From: Anagrus nilaparvatae
Taxonomy: Eukaryota > Arthropoda > Insecta > Hymenoptera > Mymaridae
Direction of reading: 5' to 3'
Length of the DNA stretch: 64,000 bases
Assembly (NCBI GenBank): GCA_022575985.1
Contig: JAKSXM010000137.1
Location: 11,178,001 to 11,242,000, forward strand
In this document: positions 21,923 through 34,859 of the stretch, piece after piece
Position numbering within the stretch: the stretch's first letter is position 1
How the letters are laid out: each line of letters opens with the position of its first letter
Program-made: the position numbers and the translations under genes
The notes under the pieces: generated by a model
What the model was told of the DNA's origin: nothing
Databases searched by the model: none
Seen by the model: the letters and a program-made list of their open reading frames with translations, nothing else

Positions 21923-22282
21923 CACTGTTAAATATACCCTATGGTAATTATACGTAAATTTACAATCGTTAGTAAATTTACAACAAATTCGTGATTTTAC
22001 GATTTTTTTTCGTAAATATACGAGAGGATCGTGAATTTACGAATTTTTGTAGTATATTTATATCTAAAAAATCGTAAATTTACACACAAAAATTGTAAAT
22101 TTACTATAAAAATCGTAAATTTACTAAAAAAGTTGTAAAATTACAAAAAAATCGTAAATTTACGATCGATCGTAAAATTACGATTTTTTTTTATAAATTT
22201 ACGATTTTTTTTAGTAAATTTACGAATTTTTCGTTAATTTACGAAAATTTTATATAATTACCATAGGGTATTTTTAACAGTG
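21923..22282. mobile_element. Palindromic MITE, CACTGTTAAATA subfamily
   Basis: TIR CACTGTTAAATATACCCTAT with inverse at the right, TA flanks on both sides (21921-21922 and 22283-22284), 360 bp. Interior alternates TCGTAAATTTACGA words. Related to but distinct from the 425-bp family. Confidence 0.9.
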
Positions 22283-23049
22283 TAGGTTTGCAAGGTCCTT
22301 TTTGCCCAAGGATTCATTTTAAAGTGGCTTTTTCACGATAAGTATTGGTATTTATGGCTCAGAAGGTCCTTTTAAGGTGTATTTGGACCCAAGAGATTCT
22401 TTTGGATGACCTGTTGGCCCAAGAGTTCTTATTGGGAATCCTTATTAGTTATGATCCCACAAATTTTCATTGCAGTTGGATCGCCAAAATTTGTTTTTTT
22501 CTCGACGACTGCCGTAAATCAGATACTGCCGTTTTAGTATATAAAGTTTTCAAAAAAATTTTTTTAGCCCTTTCTGAATATTCAGAATTTTTATTAAGCT
22601 ATCTCCAAAGTTTTGTTGATAAATATTCTTCAAGAATATTCAAATTATCGCAAGATTCTTTTTTGCTCTATGCTTATCACCGATCATAATCATATTGCTT
22701 TGTATCTTCAAAATATCAGAACTATATTCTATACTATTAATGGTTTTATTAATATGTATTTTTTATTTTACAAAATTATGTTAGTATCAATGATGTTAAA
22801 ATTATTCGTAGTTTAAATTCTGCTAATGCTTTGTATCTTTTAAATGATGTTTTTGAAATAGTTATGTATTTATAGCTATATTCTCCAAAGATTCACCTTT
22901 AATAAGTTGTTTTCCAAATTTTGTCGCAAATTATAAGTAACAACTTTACATCATCTTTTTCCTCTACGGGGGTTGGCGCACGAGATGCGCAGGGGGTGCG
23001 GCCCCCTAGTATATATATATTTAATTAAATTCTTCTCCTCAATATATAT

Positions 23050-23257
23050 AAGTAGTTCTTAGCTATTTTTACCCAAGTCCGAGGTCGATATCTTGAATTT
23101 AAAAAATACCGGTTGCACTGTATTTTGTGTGTAAAAATAAAGCCTTGAAAATTGGAAATTAATAATATTTTTACATACCAGACACAGTGCAATCGGTATT
23201 TTTTAAATTCAAGACATCTATCTCATACTTGGGTAAAAATATCTAAGAACTACTCAT
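23050..23257. mobile_element. Palindromic MITE, about 208 bp
   Basis: Left 'agtagttcttagctattttt' plus 'acccaagt', mirrored by 'acttgggtaaaaatatctaa' plus 'gaactact'. An inner mirrored block contains 'aaaaaataccggttgcactg' and its near inverse. Spacer about 23125-23180. Confidence 0.85.
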
Positions 23258-23483
23258 ATAAAAGATAAGTATGATAGATATAATAAACTATAATCAATCC
23301 ATTTTTAAGAAAACCTAGTACTTTTATGACCCAAATTTGATGCAGTTTATAATTTACTCACTTTAATAATTTATTGCATTTAACTCGAAAATTATATAGA
23401 CAGTTTAAGTTGACTTAAGATATTATTTTAATTTATATGTTCTAAAAAATTTTTCACCATGCCTCAAATCGATTCCGGACCTA

Positions 23484-24143
23484 GTGCGTAAAAGGTGCGT
23501 GTTTCATGGGTGGGGTACTTAACGACGAAAAAAAAAGTCCATAATGAAAAGTGTAACGAAATTTTTTGCACCTAACCCAAATATACCGAATATTTAAGTC
23601 TGTAAATAAATTGTTACGATTCATAAGTAAAACGAATGGTCTTTACAATGAAATTTAAAAACCCGAATTTTAATAATCCTTCAGTTTAAAAGTTAAATAA
23701 TCTTTTTCAAGAAAAATTTATTCTATAATCGTGCACACCAGAAGTTTTATTTCACGAATAAGAATCATTCCGATTAAAAATGCAACGAATGATCAGAAAC
23801 CCGAAAATAGAAAATATTTCATACTCAAGAGGTCGCAGAAATTTTTCGGGTATTTGAACATTCGGGGTAACTTTTTTCTTTTTCATATTTTTCGTTACAT
23901 AATATTTCCTTACAATATTAATAGGAATTTTTTTTTAATGCTAATTATATTTCTAGAAAATAGGTTTTCTTGGTTAAAACTCTTATTTGTTCAAATATTC
24001 TGTAATGTATTTTTCGGGAAAATATCTAATCGTTAAAAATTCATTATGTTATAAAAATTTAGGAACAATAAATTTCGTTATATTTTTCATTCTGTACTTT
24101 TATTTTTCGTCGAAAAGTACCCCACCCGTGTTTTATTATGCGT
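23484..24143. mobile_element. Element with about 45-bp inverted ends
   Basis: The left end contains 'gggtggggtacttaacgacg' and the right end its inverse ('cgtcgaaaagtaccccaccc'). An internal 101-residue frame at 23731-24033 has no recognised domain. Probably a non-autonomous DNA transposon; superfamily unknown. Confidence 0.7.
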
Positions 24144-24149
24144 CTACTT

Positions 24150-25225
24150 ATTAATTTAAAGAATCCCTTGAACTAAAAAGACCAATATTTTTGGTAAAAA
24201 ATCGAAAATAGCTTGCGACAAGTGAAATTTTTTTTCAGTATAAAAATCAATAGTACATCTCGACTAATAACCAGCAAAATGGCCCAAATCACATACAGAC
24301 AGCAGCCGAGATGAGTCTGAGGTTAGTAAAATTCAATCTGGGACATCCTATTTTCATATACAATGATTATGTACTATTTTTCTTCGTCAGTGTCAAGAAA
24401 AAAGTTTGTTGTTAACAAAAACTAAATTTAAATATACGTCTTATAAATTAATATTTAACTATTCTCTCTATGCATAAAAGTTAATTACCTTTTATTTGTG
24501 TTCATACATATAATATTAATTTACATATATCATATGGGTCAAAGATTTAATACAATGTAATAAAAGATCTAATACGTAACACATATATGAGACTTTTTTT
24601 AAATATCGTATGGGCTAATTCTTGCGTATTTTATTAGGTCATCACAGTTTTAATATTATTTTTTTTTTCTGAGATAGCGTATTTTAATTCCCGTTTCTTC
24701 ATCATTAAGAACGTATTATAAATTTAAAAAAAAATATACGGTTTGTCTGAAAGTTAGCCAGACTTTATTATTCACCAACCAAAACCACCAAGTACAATCT
24801 TTAAAATTTTGACTATGAGATATTGAACAAAAAATTTGAAATTTTTCGCAGGCTGTTATAGGCAGCAGAAAGGCTTTAGAACATTATTTTTAAAGATGCA
24901 TTTACAGAACCACAAAATTGGTCAAATAACGTAAACCTAAGCGGCAAGGTATTAGACAATTTATACTTTTTTCGCCTTTTTAGAAAAATCCTGAAAAATC
25001 TGATACTGCTGAGTCATTCAATTCCAAAAATTATTTTATCTTCGTTAAAAATATGAGCTTCTACTTATACATTTGAATACGGTTTATAAAAACTTATCAT
25101 AATTTTAATAAATTTTATTAAAAGTACCCTGAAAAAATTTTCTGAATCCACTTCCATAAAATGGATTTTTTTCAATTTATGGTAATTTTTTATATTATTT
25201 TGGTCTGTAATTCTTTTGAAATGCA
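24150..25225. other. AT-rich sequence; possible hairpin-MITE relic
   Basis: At 24275-24400 'aaatggcccaaatcacatac' and 'caatctgggacatcctattt' resemble the CAAATCGCA/AAAGAATG MITE family in degraded form. No gene seen. Confidence 0.4.
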
Positions 25226-25628
25226 CACTGTAAAAAGTAACTTTCTTATATTAACAAAAAAATTAGAACATTTTCGAAAAATTAGTATATTTTCGAAAAA
25301 ATTTGTAAATATTCGAAAAAAATCTATTTACTAAATTTAGTATATTCTCGATTTTTTTTTGTGAAATCGCAAGAAAAATTGATAATTTACAATTTTTTTT
25401 CGAAAATTTACAAAAAATAGTTGTAAATTTACGAAAAATAGTTGTGAATTTACAATTGTTTTCCTAAAATTACAAAAAAAATCGAGAATTCTCGAATTTT
25501 TCGGTAATATTCTAAATTTAGTAAATTTACGATTTTTATCGAATATTTACAAAAATTTTTGAAAATTCACTAATTTTTCGAAAATTTCTATTTTTTTTGT
25601 TAATTTAAGAAAGTTACTTTTTACAGTG
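25226..25628. mobile_element. Palindromic MITE, CACTGTAAAAAG family
   Basis: Complete 403-bp copy with TIR CACTGTAAAAAGTAACTT at both ends. The flanking dinucleotide is CA on both sides rather than TA. No coding content. Confidence 0.9.
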
Positions 25629-25629
25629 C

Positions 25630-26400
25630 AGTATTGTAATTTTTTCTTAGCCTTTTGATAAATTTTAATTAAAAATCCCTTTCCGTTTATTGGCTTAAGG
25701 CTTGCGATAACGCTGGGTAGCCGAATTTCACACTTCTAGCCATAGTCAGCTAGATTTTTGTTTATTTACTGCTTCTGATGTTTTCAGCAAGATTCACATT
25801 TCAACAAGACTCGAGTTTCAAAATACAGTTTTTTAAGTTAGAATACTTTTACAGAACCATGAAATGAGACTTTGAAATGCTTACGCTAGCTGCAAGCTTT
25901 GAGTTTCTTAAACCCATAAATGACATTTTTCAAGATTTCAACATTAAATTTAAATTCTTTTCATTTTTTATTTTATAACTCAGAAGCCAAATAGCATAAA
26001 AAAGTTGTAAGGTATCAAATCAAAAGTCTTTGAGAAATATCCTTTTAAGGATCAAAAAGTATATCTATTTAAAAGTTTTATATATTTAAGTTTACTTCAT
26101 ATTTTAAAAGAAATTTAAAAAATATATTTACATAAAAAATAAAAAATAAAATAAAAATACATTCATATAATATAAGGTATTCGTACCAGTAGACAAACAG
26201 TTAATTTATTTATTTTCGTTGATTGTGATATTGTTTTGGCTCCTATACACGAATGATTACCGAATCTTAAATGGAAGCAAATGATCCTTGGTCCTGACCT
26301 GAACGACTTAAAATTTTCAATCCTTTATTTTTCAATCGTTTGAATTTTTTCGAAATTATTTATGAAGTGATTTTTGAGCTTTAATATTCACCAATTTTTT
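25630..26400. other. AT-rich sequence without recognisable gene
   Basis: No element ends or frames of note. Confidence 0.4.
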
Positions 26401-26427
26401 TAATTCAAAATTAATGGATAATATGAA

Positions 26428-26503
26428 ATAAATCAGAATCTGAACGATCGGATCGTACAGGTACTAGTGATAGTTCATGTACTGAAACGAGTACCTTAAG
26501 TAA
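26428..26503 (+). CDS. Candidate coding exon (uncertain)
   Basis: A higher-GC island reads SESERSDRTGTSDSSCTETS in one plus frame, a Ser/Thr/acidic composition more like real cytoplasmic-tail coding sequence than AT noise. Possible donors are ACAG|GTACTA (26459/26460) and TTAA|GTAATG. The upstream acceptor (aaatcag) has a weak pyrimidine tract, and an in-frame stop lies just upstream. It could be an internal exon of a gene continuing at 26863, or chance. Product not recognised. Confidence 0.2.
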
Positions 26504-26862
26504 TGATGAAAAAACAAATATAAAAATATATAAATCTTTATTATGTTGCTGGTTTTTTTTGTATAAAAAATTTACATTGATTTTAATTTTCATGTTCGCT
26601 GTGTATATTCATAAATATTCCAAAATATTCTATATGTACAGAAATAATAATGAAGAAAAATTTTTTTTTCATTTTTTTTTAAACAAAGTGTGTATAAAAT
26701 AATTTAGTATACAAATTTTTATTCAAAATAATTTTTTATTTGTTTGTTTTTTCAGTTTATTCTTCTTTTTTTTTTTTATTCATTAATCTTAATTAATTAT
26801 AAATTATTTATTTTTTTAAATATAAAAATAATATGTATTTTCAATGTTCGTACATTTCAGGA

Positions 26863-26929
26863 AAGAGAGCTAGATTTACAAAGGGAGACCAGGTCACTGG
26901 AAACGCCTAATTTACAATATAATTATTAA
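26863..26929 (+). CDS. Candidate terminal coding exon (uncertain)
   Basis: After a good acceptor (tacatttcag) the frame reads ERELDLQRETRSLETPNLQ and four more residues to TAA. The composition is charged and unlike surrounding AT-rich noise. With a phase-0 junction it could join the exon ending at 26459; with phase 1 another frame (KRARFTKGDQVTGNA, stop) is used. No start or promoter is visible. The rest of the gene would have to lie upstream. Product not recognised. Confidence 0.25.
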
Positions 26930-26939
26930 TGAGTTTATT

Positions 26940-29900
26940 GTATTGTTTATTTCCAAATAACGCTGTACCAAAAAACTTTGCTTTGATCTAATTTAAAGCC
27001 CCATAAACTTTTTTTCACTGATTCCATGGTATTCATTTTGTGTCTGAGAGTAAAATGACTACTTAAAATAATATGTCAGGTATTTCTCATAATCGGGTGA
27101 AAATAGTATATTAAGTATCAAGGGCACAAAAGTGCTCGGCGAAGCCGGGCACGAGTGATATGTGTTCACGCTTGTGTCTAAAGTATTTCGCCAATGGTGC
27201 TTATAATACTTTTTTTCCTTCCTAGGCGTAGAACTAGTGCAGAAAATTCTTTGCGAAGTTTTACGCACGAGTTTTACGTCCGGGAAGGCAAAAAAATGTT
27301 TACATATCTAGGGCAAAAAATTTTATTACCTACCCTAGGGAGACAGTTTCCTTGCCCATTTTATACCAAACTATTCTTTAAATCGAAGGGAATATGGGAT
27401 TCGACTTTTATATGCTGCCTGCACTTACTCTCTACTCTCACTCGTGCTTAAAACTGCGTGCAAAATAAAAACCAATATTTTGCCCCTTGTTTAAAAAATA
27501 GCTATTTTTAACCGTATTAGGAGAAAAATTTTTTATCGAAGGAATAGTATATTTAAGAATATTTCAATCACGCATAAATCAGAGGATGTAGAACTGAAAT
27601 GTTTTTTATGGCTTATAGGGCAAAAGGCGTTAGTAAACTGATATTTTTCTGCTTGGTTGGGGAAAATTTGTTTTCTGGGGCCTCATAGAGAAATATCTTG
27701 CGAAAAATATTTGTCTGCGTAAAATTAAGATTTACACTTTGAAGGCCAAATAAGTTTAACAGAAAGATTTATTATTAGTAATAAAAAAAATCATGAATTG
27801 AATCCAACAGTTAGTCTAAATTTTATTCGGGTCAACTGGCATGTAAACTCTCATTTAACAAATAAATTGCTTAAATAAAAAATTAATGCAGTATTTTTTC
27901 GTATATTTTTATAAATAAAAGTCAATATAAAATAGCTTTTTATTCTATAATTTTTTAATTAGTTCATAAAATAGAAGTATCTTTAGCTAACCTTTTATTT
28001 ACAAAGAAAAAAATTTTTCAAAGTATAAAAAAAAACATCACTTCAAAGTTTCCCAGAGTATATCTTTGATTTTGGTTCCTGTCAGTTTCTTTACTTTTTT
28101 TCCCTATACAATAAAGTAAAGTGTTCTAAACTTAATCGACCAATCAAGTAGAATACAAAAGCGTTTACTTTCTTTTCTTTTCTTTTTTTTATTCATGAGT
28201 GCAATATTGATAGTGATTCACGAACCATCGCTCATTTAATTTTTTTTTTTCGTTTTATAAATAAATACTTTTTTTTTTTTAAATAATCTCTTTTTATTTT
28301 ATTTATATTTTAATTTTAGGTTATAATAATATTTTTAATTTAATTAAATTATGAATTTACTGAACTAAAAAATGATTATTTATAAAATAAATATATATAT
28401 AAAAAATAAAAAGTTAATTAAAAAAATATATATATATAATTTTTACATAAAATTAAAAAAAAAGTGCATTTAATTATTAACACCCCACTTGTTTGCAAGA
28501 ATAAACGCGCAAATTATATATATATATATAGTGAATATTGAAATAAAAGCACACGTGTACCATATATAAATGAGTAAGAGAGAAAGAGAAGGTTAAGAGA
28601 AAATTTACGCAATGAAAAATGCAAATTACTAATAAAAACTCTTTATGCACACTTTGAAAATTGTATATTTTGTAAACCCAATTTCAATTTTATATTATTT
28701 TCAATTATTTATTAAAAGTAACCAAAATTTAATTACACTAAAAAAAATAAATCTTTGTGACTATAGGGCAGAGGTGGGGGTTTTGAACAGTCTATACAGT
28801 ACTCGTTATTTCAACTTGAACCTTTTAAAATTTGGTGCTAATTGTCTTAAAAGTCTAAAAAAAGTATTTTTAATGACTCACATCACTTATACACAAGAAT
28901 ATTGATGCATTTCTCTAATATGCTTGGTGACGAGAATCCCGGTTTTAGAACCTTAAAGGTTAGGTTTTACAAAAAATAAGTTTTTGCAATAACATTTAAA
29001 AACTATTTAGCCATGTATTTGCATACTATTTCAAAATATCCATAGTTTAAATTCTAATTTTCTTAAAGGTGGCGAAAACAACCCCTTCTACCGTACTATA
29101 AAAATGTTGAAAATTTTAAATATACATGAGTTATTCTTTGTCAGATAGAATACTCTAGTACATAAAGATTTAATTATATAAATCTAAATTTACAATAATT
29201 TTTTTGTAATTATTCAATTATACAAAGCTTTTGAGCTTATATTACAACTGTATTTAGAATTTTAAAGCTTTTAATAGATACCAAATTTTATTAGGGTTTA
29301 CTTGAAAAAGAATCGTTCATATGGATTAATGTAATAAGAAAAGGTGAAAATTTTAATTGAAAATGATTAAATTTTATATGCATAATACTTGAACTCATTG
29401 CTTTAAATGGAAAATTATTTCAAATTCCGCAGTGTATGAAATTTTCATTTAGCTCTTATATCTATATTATGCTAAAAGTTTTAACTTCTAAAGAGATTTA
29501 AAAATTGATACAACATTTATAACTAATTCATTTTTTTTCTATTTGAAACAATTTTTTGTTAAATTTTTGCAAGCAGTAAAATTTTTATATTGCTAAAAAT
29601 CTCAGACATTATTTATTAACATTTAAGTGTTTTTGTCAGGTTGTAAAAATGACTTTTTTCTAAAATTTAAATCTATGCCGTTAAAAATATTTTTGTCTTT
29701 TATGTCTTTGACTTTTTTTTATGCATGAATAAATTTCTATTTTATATTATATATTTATCTTAAGAGCATCATTGTTTTTATTTTTAATATTCTACGTGAA
29801 AAATTTATTTTTTTTTCTTTTAACATATTTTTTATGATAAATTATAGTCATTTGATATTTTAATATTTTTTGTGAATATACATTTTTATATATGGGTTTA

Positions 29901-30235
29901 TTCAGTTACATGTAAGAAATTTAGACAAATTGTTGGTACTGAGATTCTTTAAGAAATACACAACTCCTCATGATGAATATATAGTATAAAGAATATAATG
30001 AACTGGGTTTAAAATTTATTAAAAAATTAAAATCTCAATTTTATGGTTTTATTATTTAAAAATATTATTTTTAGCCTCTTATTTAGCGCAAAAAAAAATT
30101 TTGACAATTTTACCAAATGAACAACAAATACTCGTAACGTATAATGACCTATTTTCTTTTACAGATATACTTTATAATTTTCAGCCATTATTAAATCTAA
30201 ATGATCACATAGGGATCAATTTTCTTAATGATATT
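26940..30235. other. AT-rich sequence without recognisable gene
   Basis: Microsatellite-like AT at 28380-28530. A less AT-rich patch at 27120-27450 ('ctcggcgaagccgggcacga' and 'cactcgtgcttaaaactgcg', partly inverted to each other) may be an old element, but no family was recognised. Open frames at 27194-27448 and 28645-28902 have no domain. Confidence 0.4.
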
Positions 30236-30236
30236 G

Positions 30237-30485
30237 TTAGGTACTGTAGGGCGTAAAAAAATAATTTCTTCCCTTATCCTATTCTTATTACCTTTTTCTT
30301 ATTTTTGCTAATTTTGAGAGACTAAAAAAATGGCTGCAAACGAAAGTTTGGTACTCCAAAATATTGTTAGGGACTGTTGGGTATTTTTGGACACTGAAGG
30401 GCGCAAAAAAAATAATTTCTCGTCATTTTTAGCTCATTTTAAGAGACAAAAAAATGACTGTAAATAAGAAATTGGTACTAAAATA
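30237..30485 (+). repeat. Diverged tandem duplication of about 125-150 bp
   Basis: 'actgtagggcgtaaaaaaat' ... 'gagagactaaaaaaatggct' ... 'ttggtact' is followed by 'actgaagggcgcaaaaaaaa' ... 'aagagacaaaaaaatgactg' ... 'ttggtact'. Two copies in direct orientation, non-coding. Confidence 0.7.
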
Positions 30486-30489
30486 AAAT

Positions 30490-32400
30490 GGTTTTGAGAC
30501 ATTTGAAAACGCGATAAAAACAATTTTCAAGCCACGCAAAATTCTGAGAAAATATAAAGTTTTACAAAATTTTCTGGAAAAATGCAAATCCAATACCTAA
30601 AATAGACTAATAAAAAAATTTTTTTAAGAAAATTATAACTCTGGTGAAATCACCCGGACTTGAACATATAAATATAAAAAAGTAATACAGAATTTATAAT
30701 ATACATTATTTATTTGAAGAAAGAATGACTGAATATTTTCTTTTATTTGAATTTTTGAATTTAGTAAAAATATTTCAAGAATTTTCATAAATATAAAGTA
30801 AGTAAAAAGTTTTATAAATTCTTATATATAAAATTTTGTAAAAAAATGTTAATAAGCAAATTCATGCTATTATTTAATTTATAATTATAAAGTGAAAAAT
30901 TTGCCAGCTACATAATGTATCAAATAATATAATATTATACTTTATCTATTTATCTCATAATCAGCGTATATAATTTATTATTCTGTTAACTGTTAAAATT
31001 ATCGTTTGTTCAATTCAAAACCTAATTCTATTCACAATCTCTTCTGCTCTTATACTCTATATAATATATTACTCAATGTATGTTATTTCAGATGATAATC
31101 AAAATTCATATACATTAATATAAAATGATAGACCACAATTTCCATAAATAATTATCAGTTAACTTTTAAATTTTTTCTATTTTAATCGAAATAAATGTTT
31201 TTGTTTTCCTCGATAAAATTAATCACGTTAATTAGGAAACGCACGCTGTTTTATTTAAATTTAATTAGTGCGAAATGGCCAGAACAGGGTAGGCGCTGGA
31301 GGCGAAGCTGTGTCTAAGAAAGCTCCATAAAGAATAAATTTGATTTTAGAAGAATTGAAAAAGTTGTAGTAAAATTTTAGTATAAATAAAGTTAATAAGA
31401 TTCCAAGGAAAAGTGACTGCACCTTAACAAATTAAGATCCACCGAACCAGTTAAAATAGAACTGGTGATCGTGGGTTTTAGTGTTTTTTTGAAACATAAA
31501 ATTACTAATCTTTTTTTAAAAAAAAACTGAAATATCTTCAAAACAAAGAACGATTTTACGGGCGCTCTGCCCTCACTCAACCCCTTGGGGTAGTTTATAA
31601 TATGGGTAGGTGTGAGCATATTATTAGAGGTAAATTTTACACAAGAATATTCCAAATATTTAACTTATATTTCAAAAATTTTTAATTTATATGCAAACTA
31701 TAATTTTATATTACTTGCTAACTCCTTTTTCTTTTTTTAATAAATTTATATATTTTTTATTGATTTATATACTACCCAGGAGGTCCAAATTCTAAGTAGC
31801 CAAATTTCCAAGGGGCAAAAATCCCGGGTGGCCAAATTTCTAGGGGACCAAGACTGCACACCAAATCCAAAGGCTACAACTCCAAAAATACAATATAAAA
31901 CAATAATATAAATAAATATGTTCATAATTTACCAAGACATTGTATTAGAAATTAAATTGAAATTCTTTATATTTCTTGACATTTTTATAATTTTTATAAT
32001 AATACAATATAATATGAATAACTTTTTAAAAACAAATAATGCAAATAATACATTTTAGAAAATCAACAATATGACATTTGCATGCAAAGATTTATACATA
32101 CATTTTATATACGCGATCACGTCATAAACATGACACTTTTTATGTTTTTGAAAAATAAATAAATAGAAAATATTTATTCTCATTGAAAATATATTTTAAT
32201 TTATTTAAATTAAATTAATAAAATATATTTAATCTGCATAGGTGGTAAAATTCTTAAAATGGGTTCTGGTAGCTAGAGTAACCCTTCTTAACTTATAAAA
32301 AAAATTAATTATTTTTGCCATTTCTGTTGGCCACCAAAAAAAGTAGTGTACCAAAATCCCAATAAAAAATGAATATTATAATAAGGGACATGAAAAACAC
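30490..32400. other. AT-rich sequence without recognisable gene
   Basis: Short imperfect repeats of 'ggccaaatttc' at 31785-31870. The minus-strand frame at 31392-31655 carries no recognisable domain. Nothing else. Confidence 0.4.
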
Positions 32401-32825
32401 ACTCGGCCTTGGATGGTATAATGGCTCCAATAAAAACTGAATCTACCTTGTTGAATAGAAAGTCGATAATATTTAATCTTCACTTCTTGTGTACAAAAAT
32501 TATAACTAGTTTGTGTCTTCACGCAATCAACGAGCATGGAACATGTTCACTCATAACAGTAATAAATCAAAAAACCGAAATTACAATAAAACCCAAAATA
32601 TAAATTATTCATAGTCCTTAAACCTAAAGTATTCTAGTTCTTGTTTTTATCTGGGTCTGATCAGGCCCTGACTCCCACTTCAAATTATTCTAAATCCCTA
32701 AAACGAAAATATTCTAAGTCTATTTGACCCCCCCCCCCCCAAAACGTCACTTTTTCACCTCCCCCCTACCTAGTTGGACCTCTTCAGATACCCCCCCCCT
32801 CCAATGAACATGTACCATGTTAACA
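32400..32825 (-). repeat. TTAACATGGAACATG repeat family, inverted copy
   Basis: Read on the minus strand it starts TTAACATGGTACATGTTCAT (32800-32820), passes G-runs (C-runs on plus at 32728-32741 and 32791-32799) and 'ttagggacttagaat'-like words, and ends in the CATGTTCC / 'aaactagttataa' terminus near 32500-32560. Same order as 50525-50945. Confidence 0.65.
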
Positions 32826-32829
32826 AATA

Positions 32830-33600
32830 TAGCCCATATATTAAAATATTAAATGTAAATATTTATAAATTTTAAAACTAATCAACATAAATCTCGTATT
32901 CTTGGCTTGAGTGAACAAATTTTTTTCTACAATAAACTGAAAAAAAATTTTGATTATAAAAGTTACATAAAAATGAAAAAGTTTATAATTAATAATAATA
33001 ATAATAAATTATATTAAATTTACAGATCATTAAACAATATTTATTTTATAATAAATAAGTGATAGCATAGTTTAAAGACTTAGTCAAGTAGTTATACATC
33101 TTGAAAATCTTGAATACTTTACCTAAATTTAAGGTCCCAATAGAGATTATCGATATTGTAAGTAAGAAGATAGAGGGATATATTAAAATACAGTTGATTT
33201 AACTATATTTAAGACTTATATAATAAGAAAACTTTATTAAACAGGCGATACTTTTCACTTTATATTATATGTACTTGAAAAAGTTTATTTTATCTGATGA
33301 ACGCTAAATTCAAGTAAAAATTATTATATATCTTATCAATAAAAAAAAAAATTTTTATCAAAAACTTATGTTATAAATAATAATTTTAAGTTAAAAAAAA
33401 AATTTTTTTTATTCTATTGAGATTAATAAATAATATAATATTCTCATAAGTAATTTATCAAAAAATAAAAAGAATTTTAAAATATTCATAAATTCATCTT
33501 ACCTACGGTGTGCAATTTATTAAAATAAAAGAAATAACGTTTTATAATTTTATCGATTAAGTTTAGTTTTTCTTTTATTTTTTTTTTTCAATTACTTGTA
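32830..33600. other. AT-rich sequence without recognisable gene
   Basis: A/T tracts, (AAT)n near 32990. Nothing supported. Confidence 0.4.
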
Positions 33601-34857
33601 TAGGTAAATTTTAATCAAACGAGTTTCAAACTAAAACGCCTTAATGGTAATTTTTAGCCCTTAAGATTCAATTCTCAATTTTTGACAACCATTTATAGTT
33701 TTTTGGTAAATTTAAAAAAATAGCAGCTAATTTTTGAATATTTTATGTTAAATACGTACTTTATCATGAAAAATTATTTCCAATTAGGTTCCGATAAGTT
33801 AGACGCGTATAAAAAATTTCCCGCGGAATCCGAATTTTTTGATCAGATTTTGATCAATTTTATAAAAAATGATTAATGAATGTAGGACAAAAACGCCCTA
33901 TTTCATTAATTACTTAGATTAATTACCCCAGAATCAGATTCTACAGAAAATTTCCTATACGGTACTAAGAGGAAAAAAATTTTCATGTTAATGTGCGTTT
34001 TTTACATAAAAAAAATAAGATAAATTTCTTTTATTTTTTTTACTTTTTTTATGAGAGGCCAAAACACAAAACTGGCTGCCAAAAATATAGATTTCTTTCT
34101 AGGAATCTAAAAATAGGGCTAGGATCCTATTTTTAGTAGTACTTTCAGGAAAAAAATACTTTGGAGCAGTTTCGAAGAACTCTCACTTCATTTAAGCAAA
34201 AGGACAGCGGACGGTGGCGACATTTTGAACACATATGGTCCAGAAAATTTTTTTGTTAAGTTACCAATATATGCATAGTATGTTTTGACTTAAAGAAAAA
34301 AAAGTGTAAAAGAGCTTTAGTTTCGGATATAAATGGAGGGGACACTATGTATACCGTTCCTGTGAAAACCACCCATATACTTTTGAGAAAATTTTTGAAA
34401 AAAAAATTATATTTTCTGGATTTCTCGCGCTTGCGACGTTCAAAAAAGCTTTTTGACCTTATATAATCGGATTCTACGGAAAATTTCCTATCAGAACCTA
34501 AAAAAAACTAATTTTTAATGATAAAATGCGTGTTTAGGAGAAAAAACAAGAAAAACTGTAAGCTAATATTCTTTTTTTAAAGTACCAAAATACGATAATG
34601 GTTGTAAAAAATAGAGAATTAAATGTTAGGAGCTAAAAACTTGCAAGGAGGCTAATTTTTAGTCGTACTTTCGGGAAAAAAAAGAGAATATATTTTCAAA
34701 GTATTTTGATATATGTATATTTTAATAAATATCAATATATTTAAAAGACATTCACAATATGCATATTTAAAAAACAATAGATTTAAAATATATTCTCTTT
34801 TTTACCTGGGAAAGACAGGACCATCAGTTTAAAACTCGTTTGATTTAAATTTACCCA
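33601..34857. mobile_element. Foldback-type element, about 1.26 kb
   Basis: Ends 'taggtaaattttaatcaaac' + 'gagttt' and the inverse 'aaactcgtttgatttaaatt' + 'taccca'. Inner mirrored blocks include 'attctcaatttttgacaacc' against 'aatggttgtaaaaaatagag'. 'cagattctacagaaaatttc' (33941) and 'cggattctacggaaaatttc' (34468) are direct repeats inside. Non-coding. Confidence 0.75.
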
Positions 34858-34859
34858 TA

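Larger units (their letters stand above)
21255..23009 (+). mobile_element. Helitron of the same family as 11.2-14.0 kb, with nested MITEs
   Basis: The 5' region 'gtatattataaagatataaccgcc' (about 21258-21281) matches the 5' end of the Helitron pair. The 3' end has 'acgggggttggcgcacgaga', a GGGGGTGCGGCCCCC hairpin (22992-23006) and CTAG (23006-23009) followed by T. Degenerate relatives of the minisatellite unit ('cccaaaatagtccttttagc', 'ttggcccaagagttc') occur at 21305-21420 and 22285-22440. Two palindromic MITEs lie inside. The exact 5' base is uncertain because a palindrome inserted right there. Confidence 0.8.

Noticed and set aside
22345..22816. Overlapping frames of 114 and 67 residues inside the Helitron
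   Set aside because: They overlap decayed minisatellite units and lack Rep or helicase motifs.
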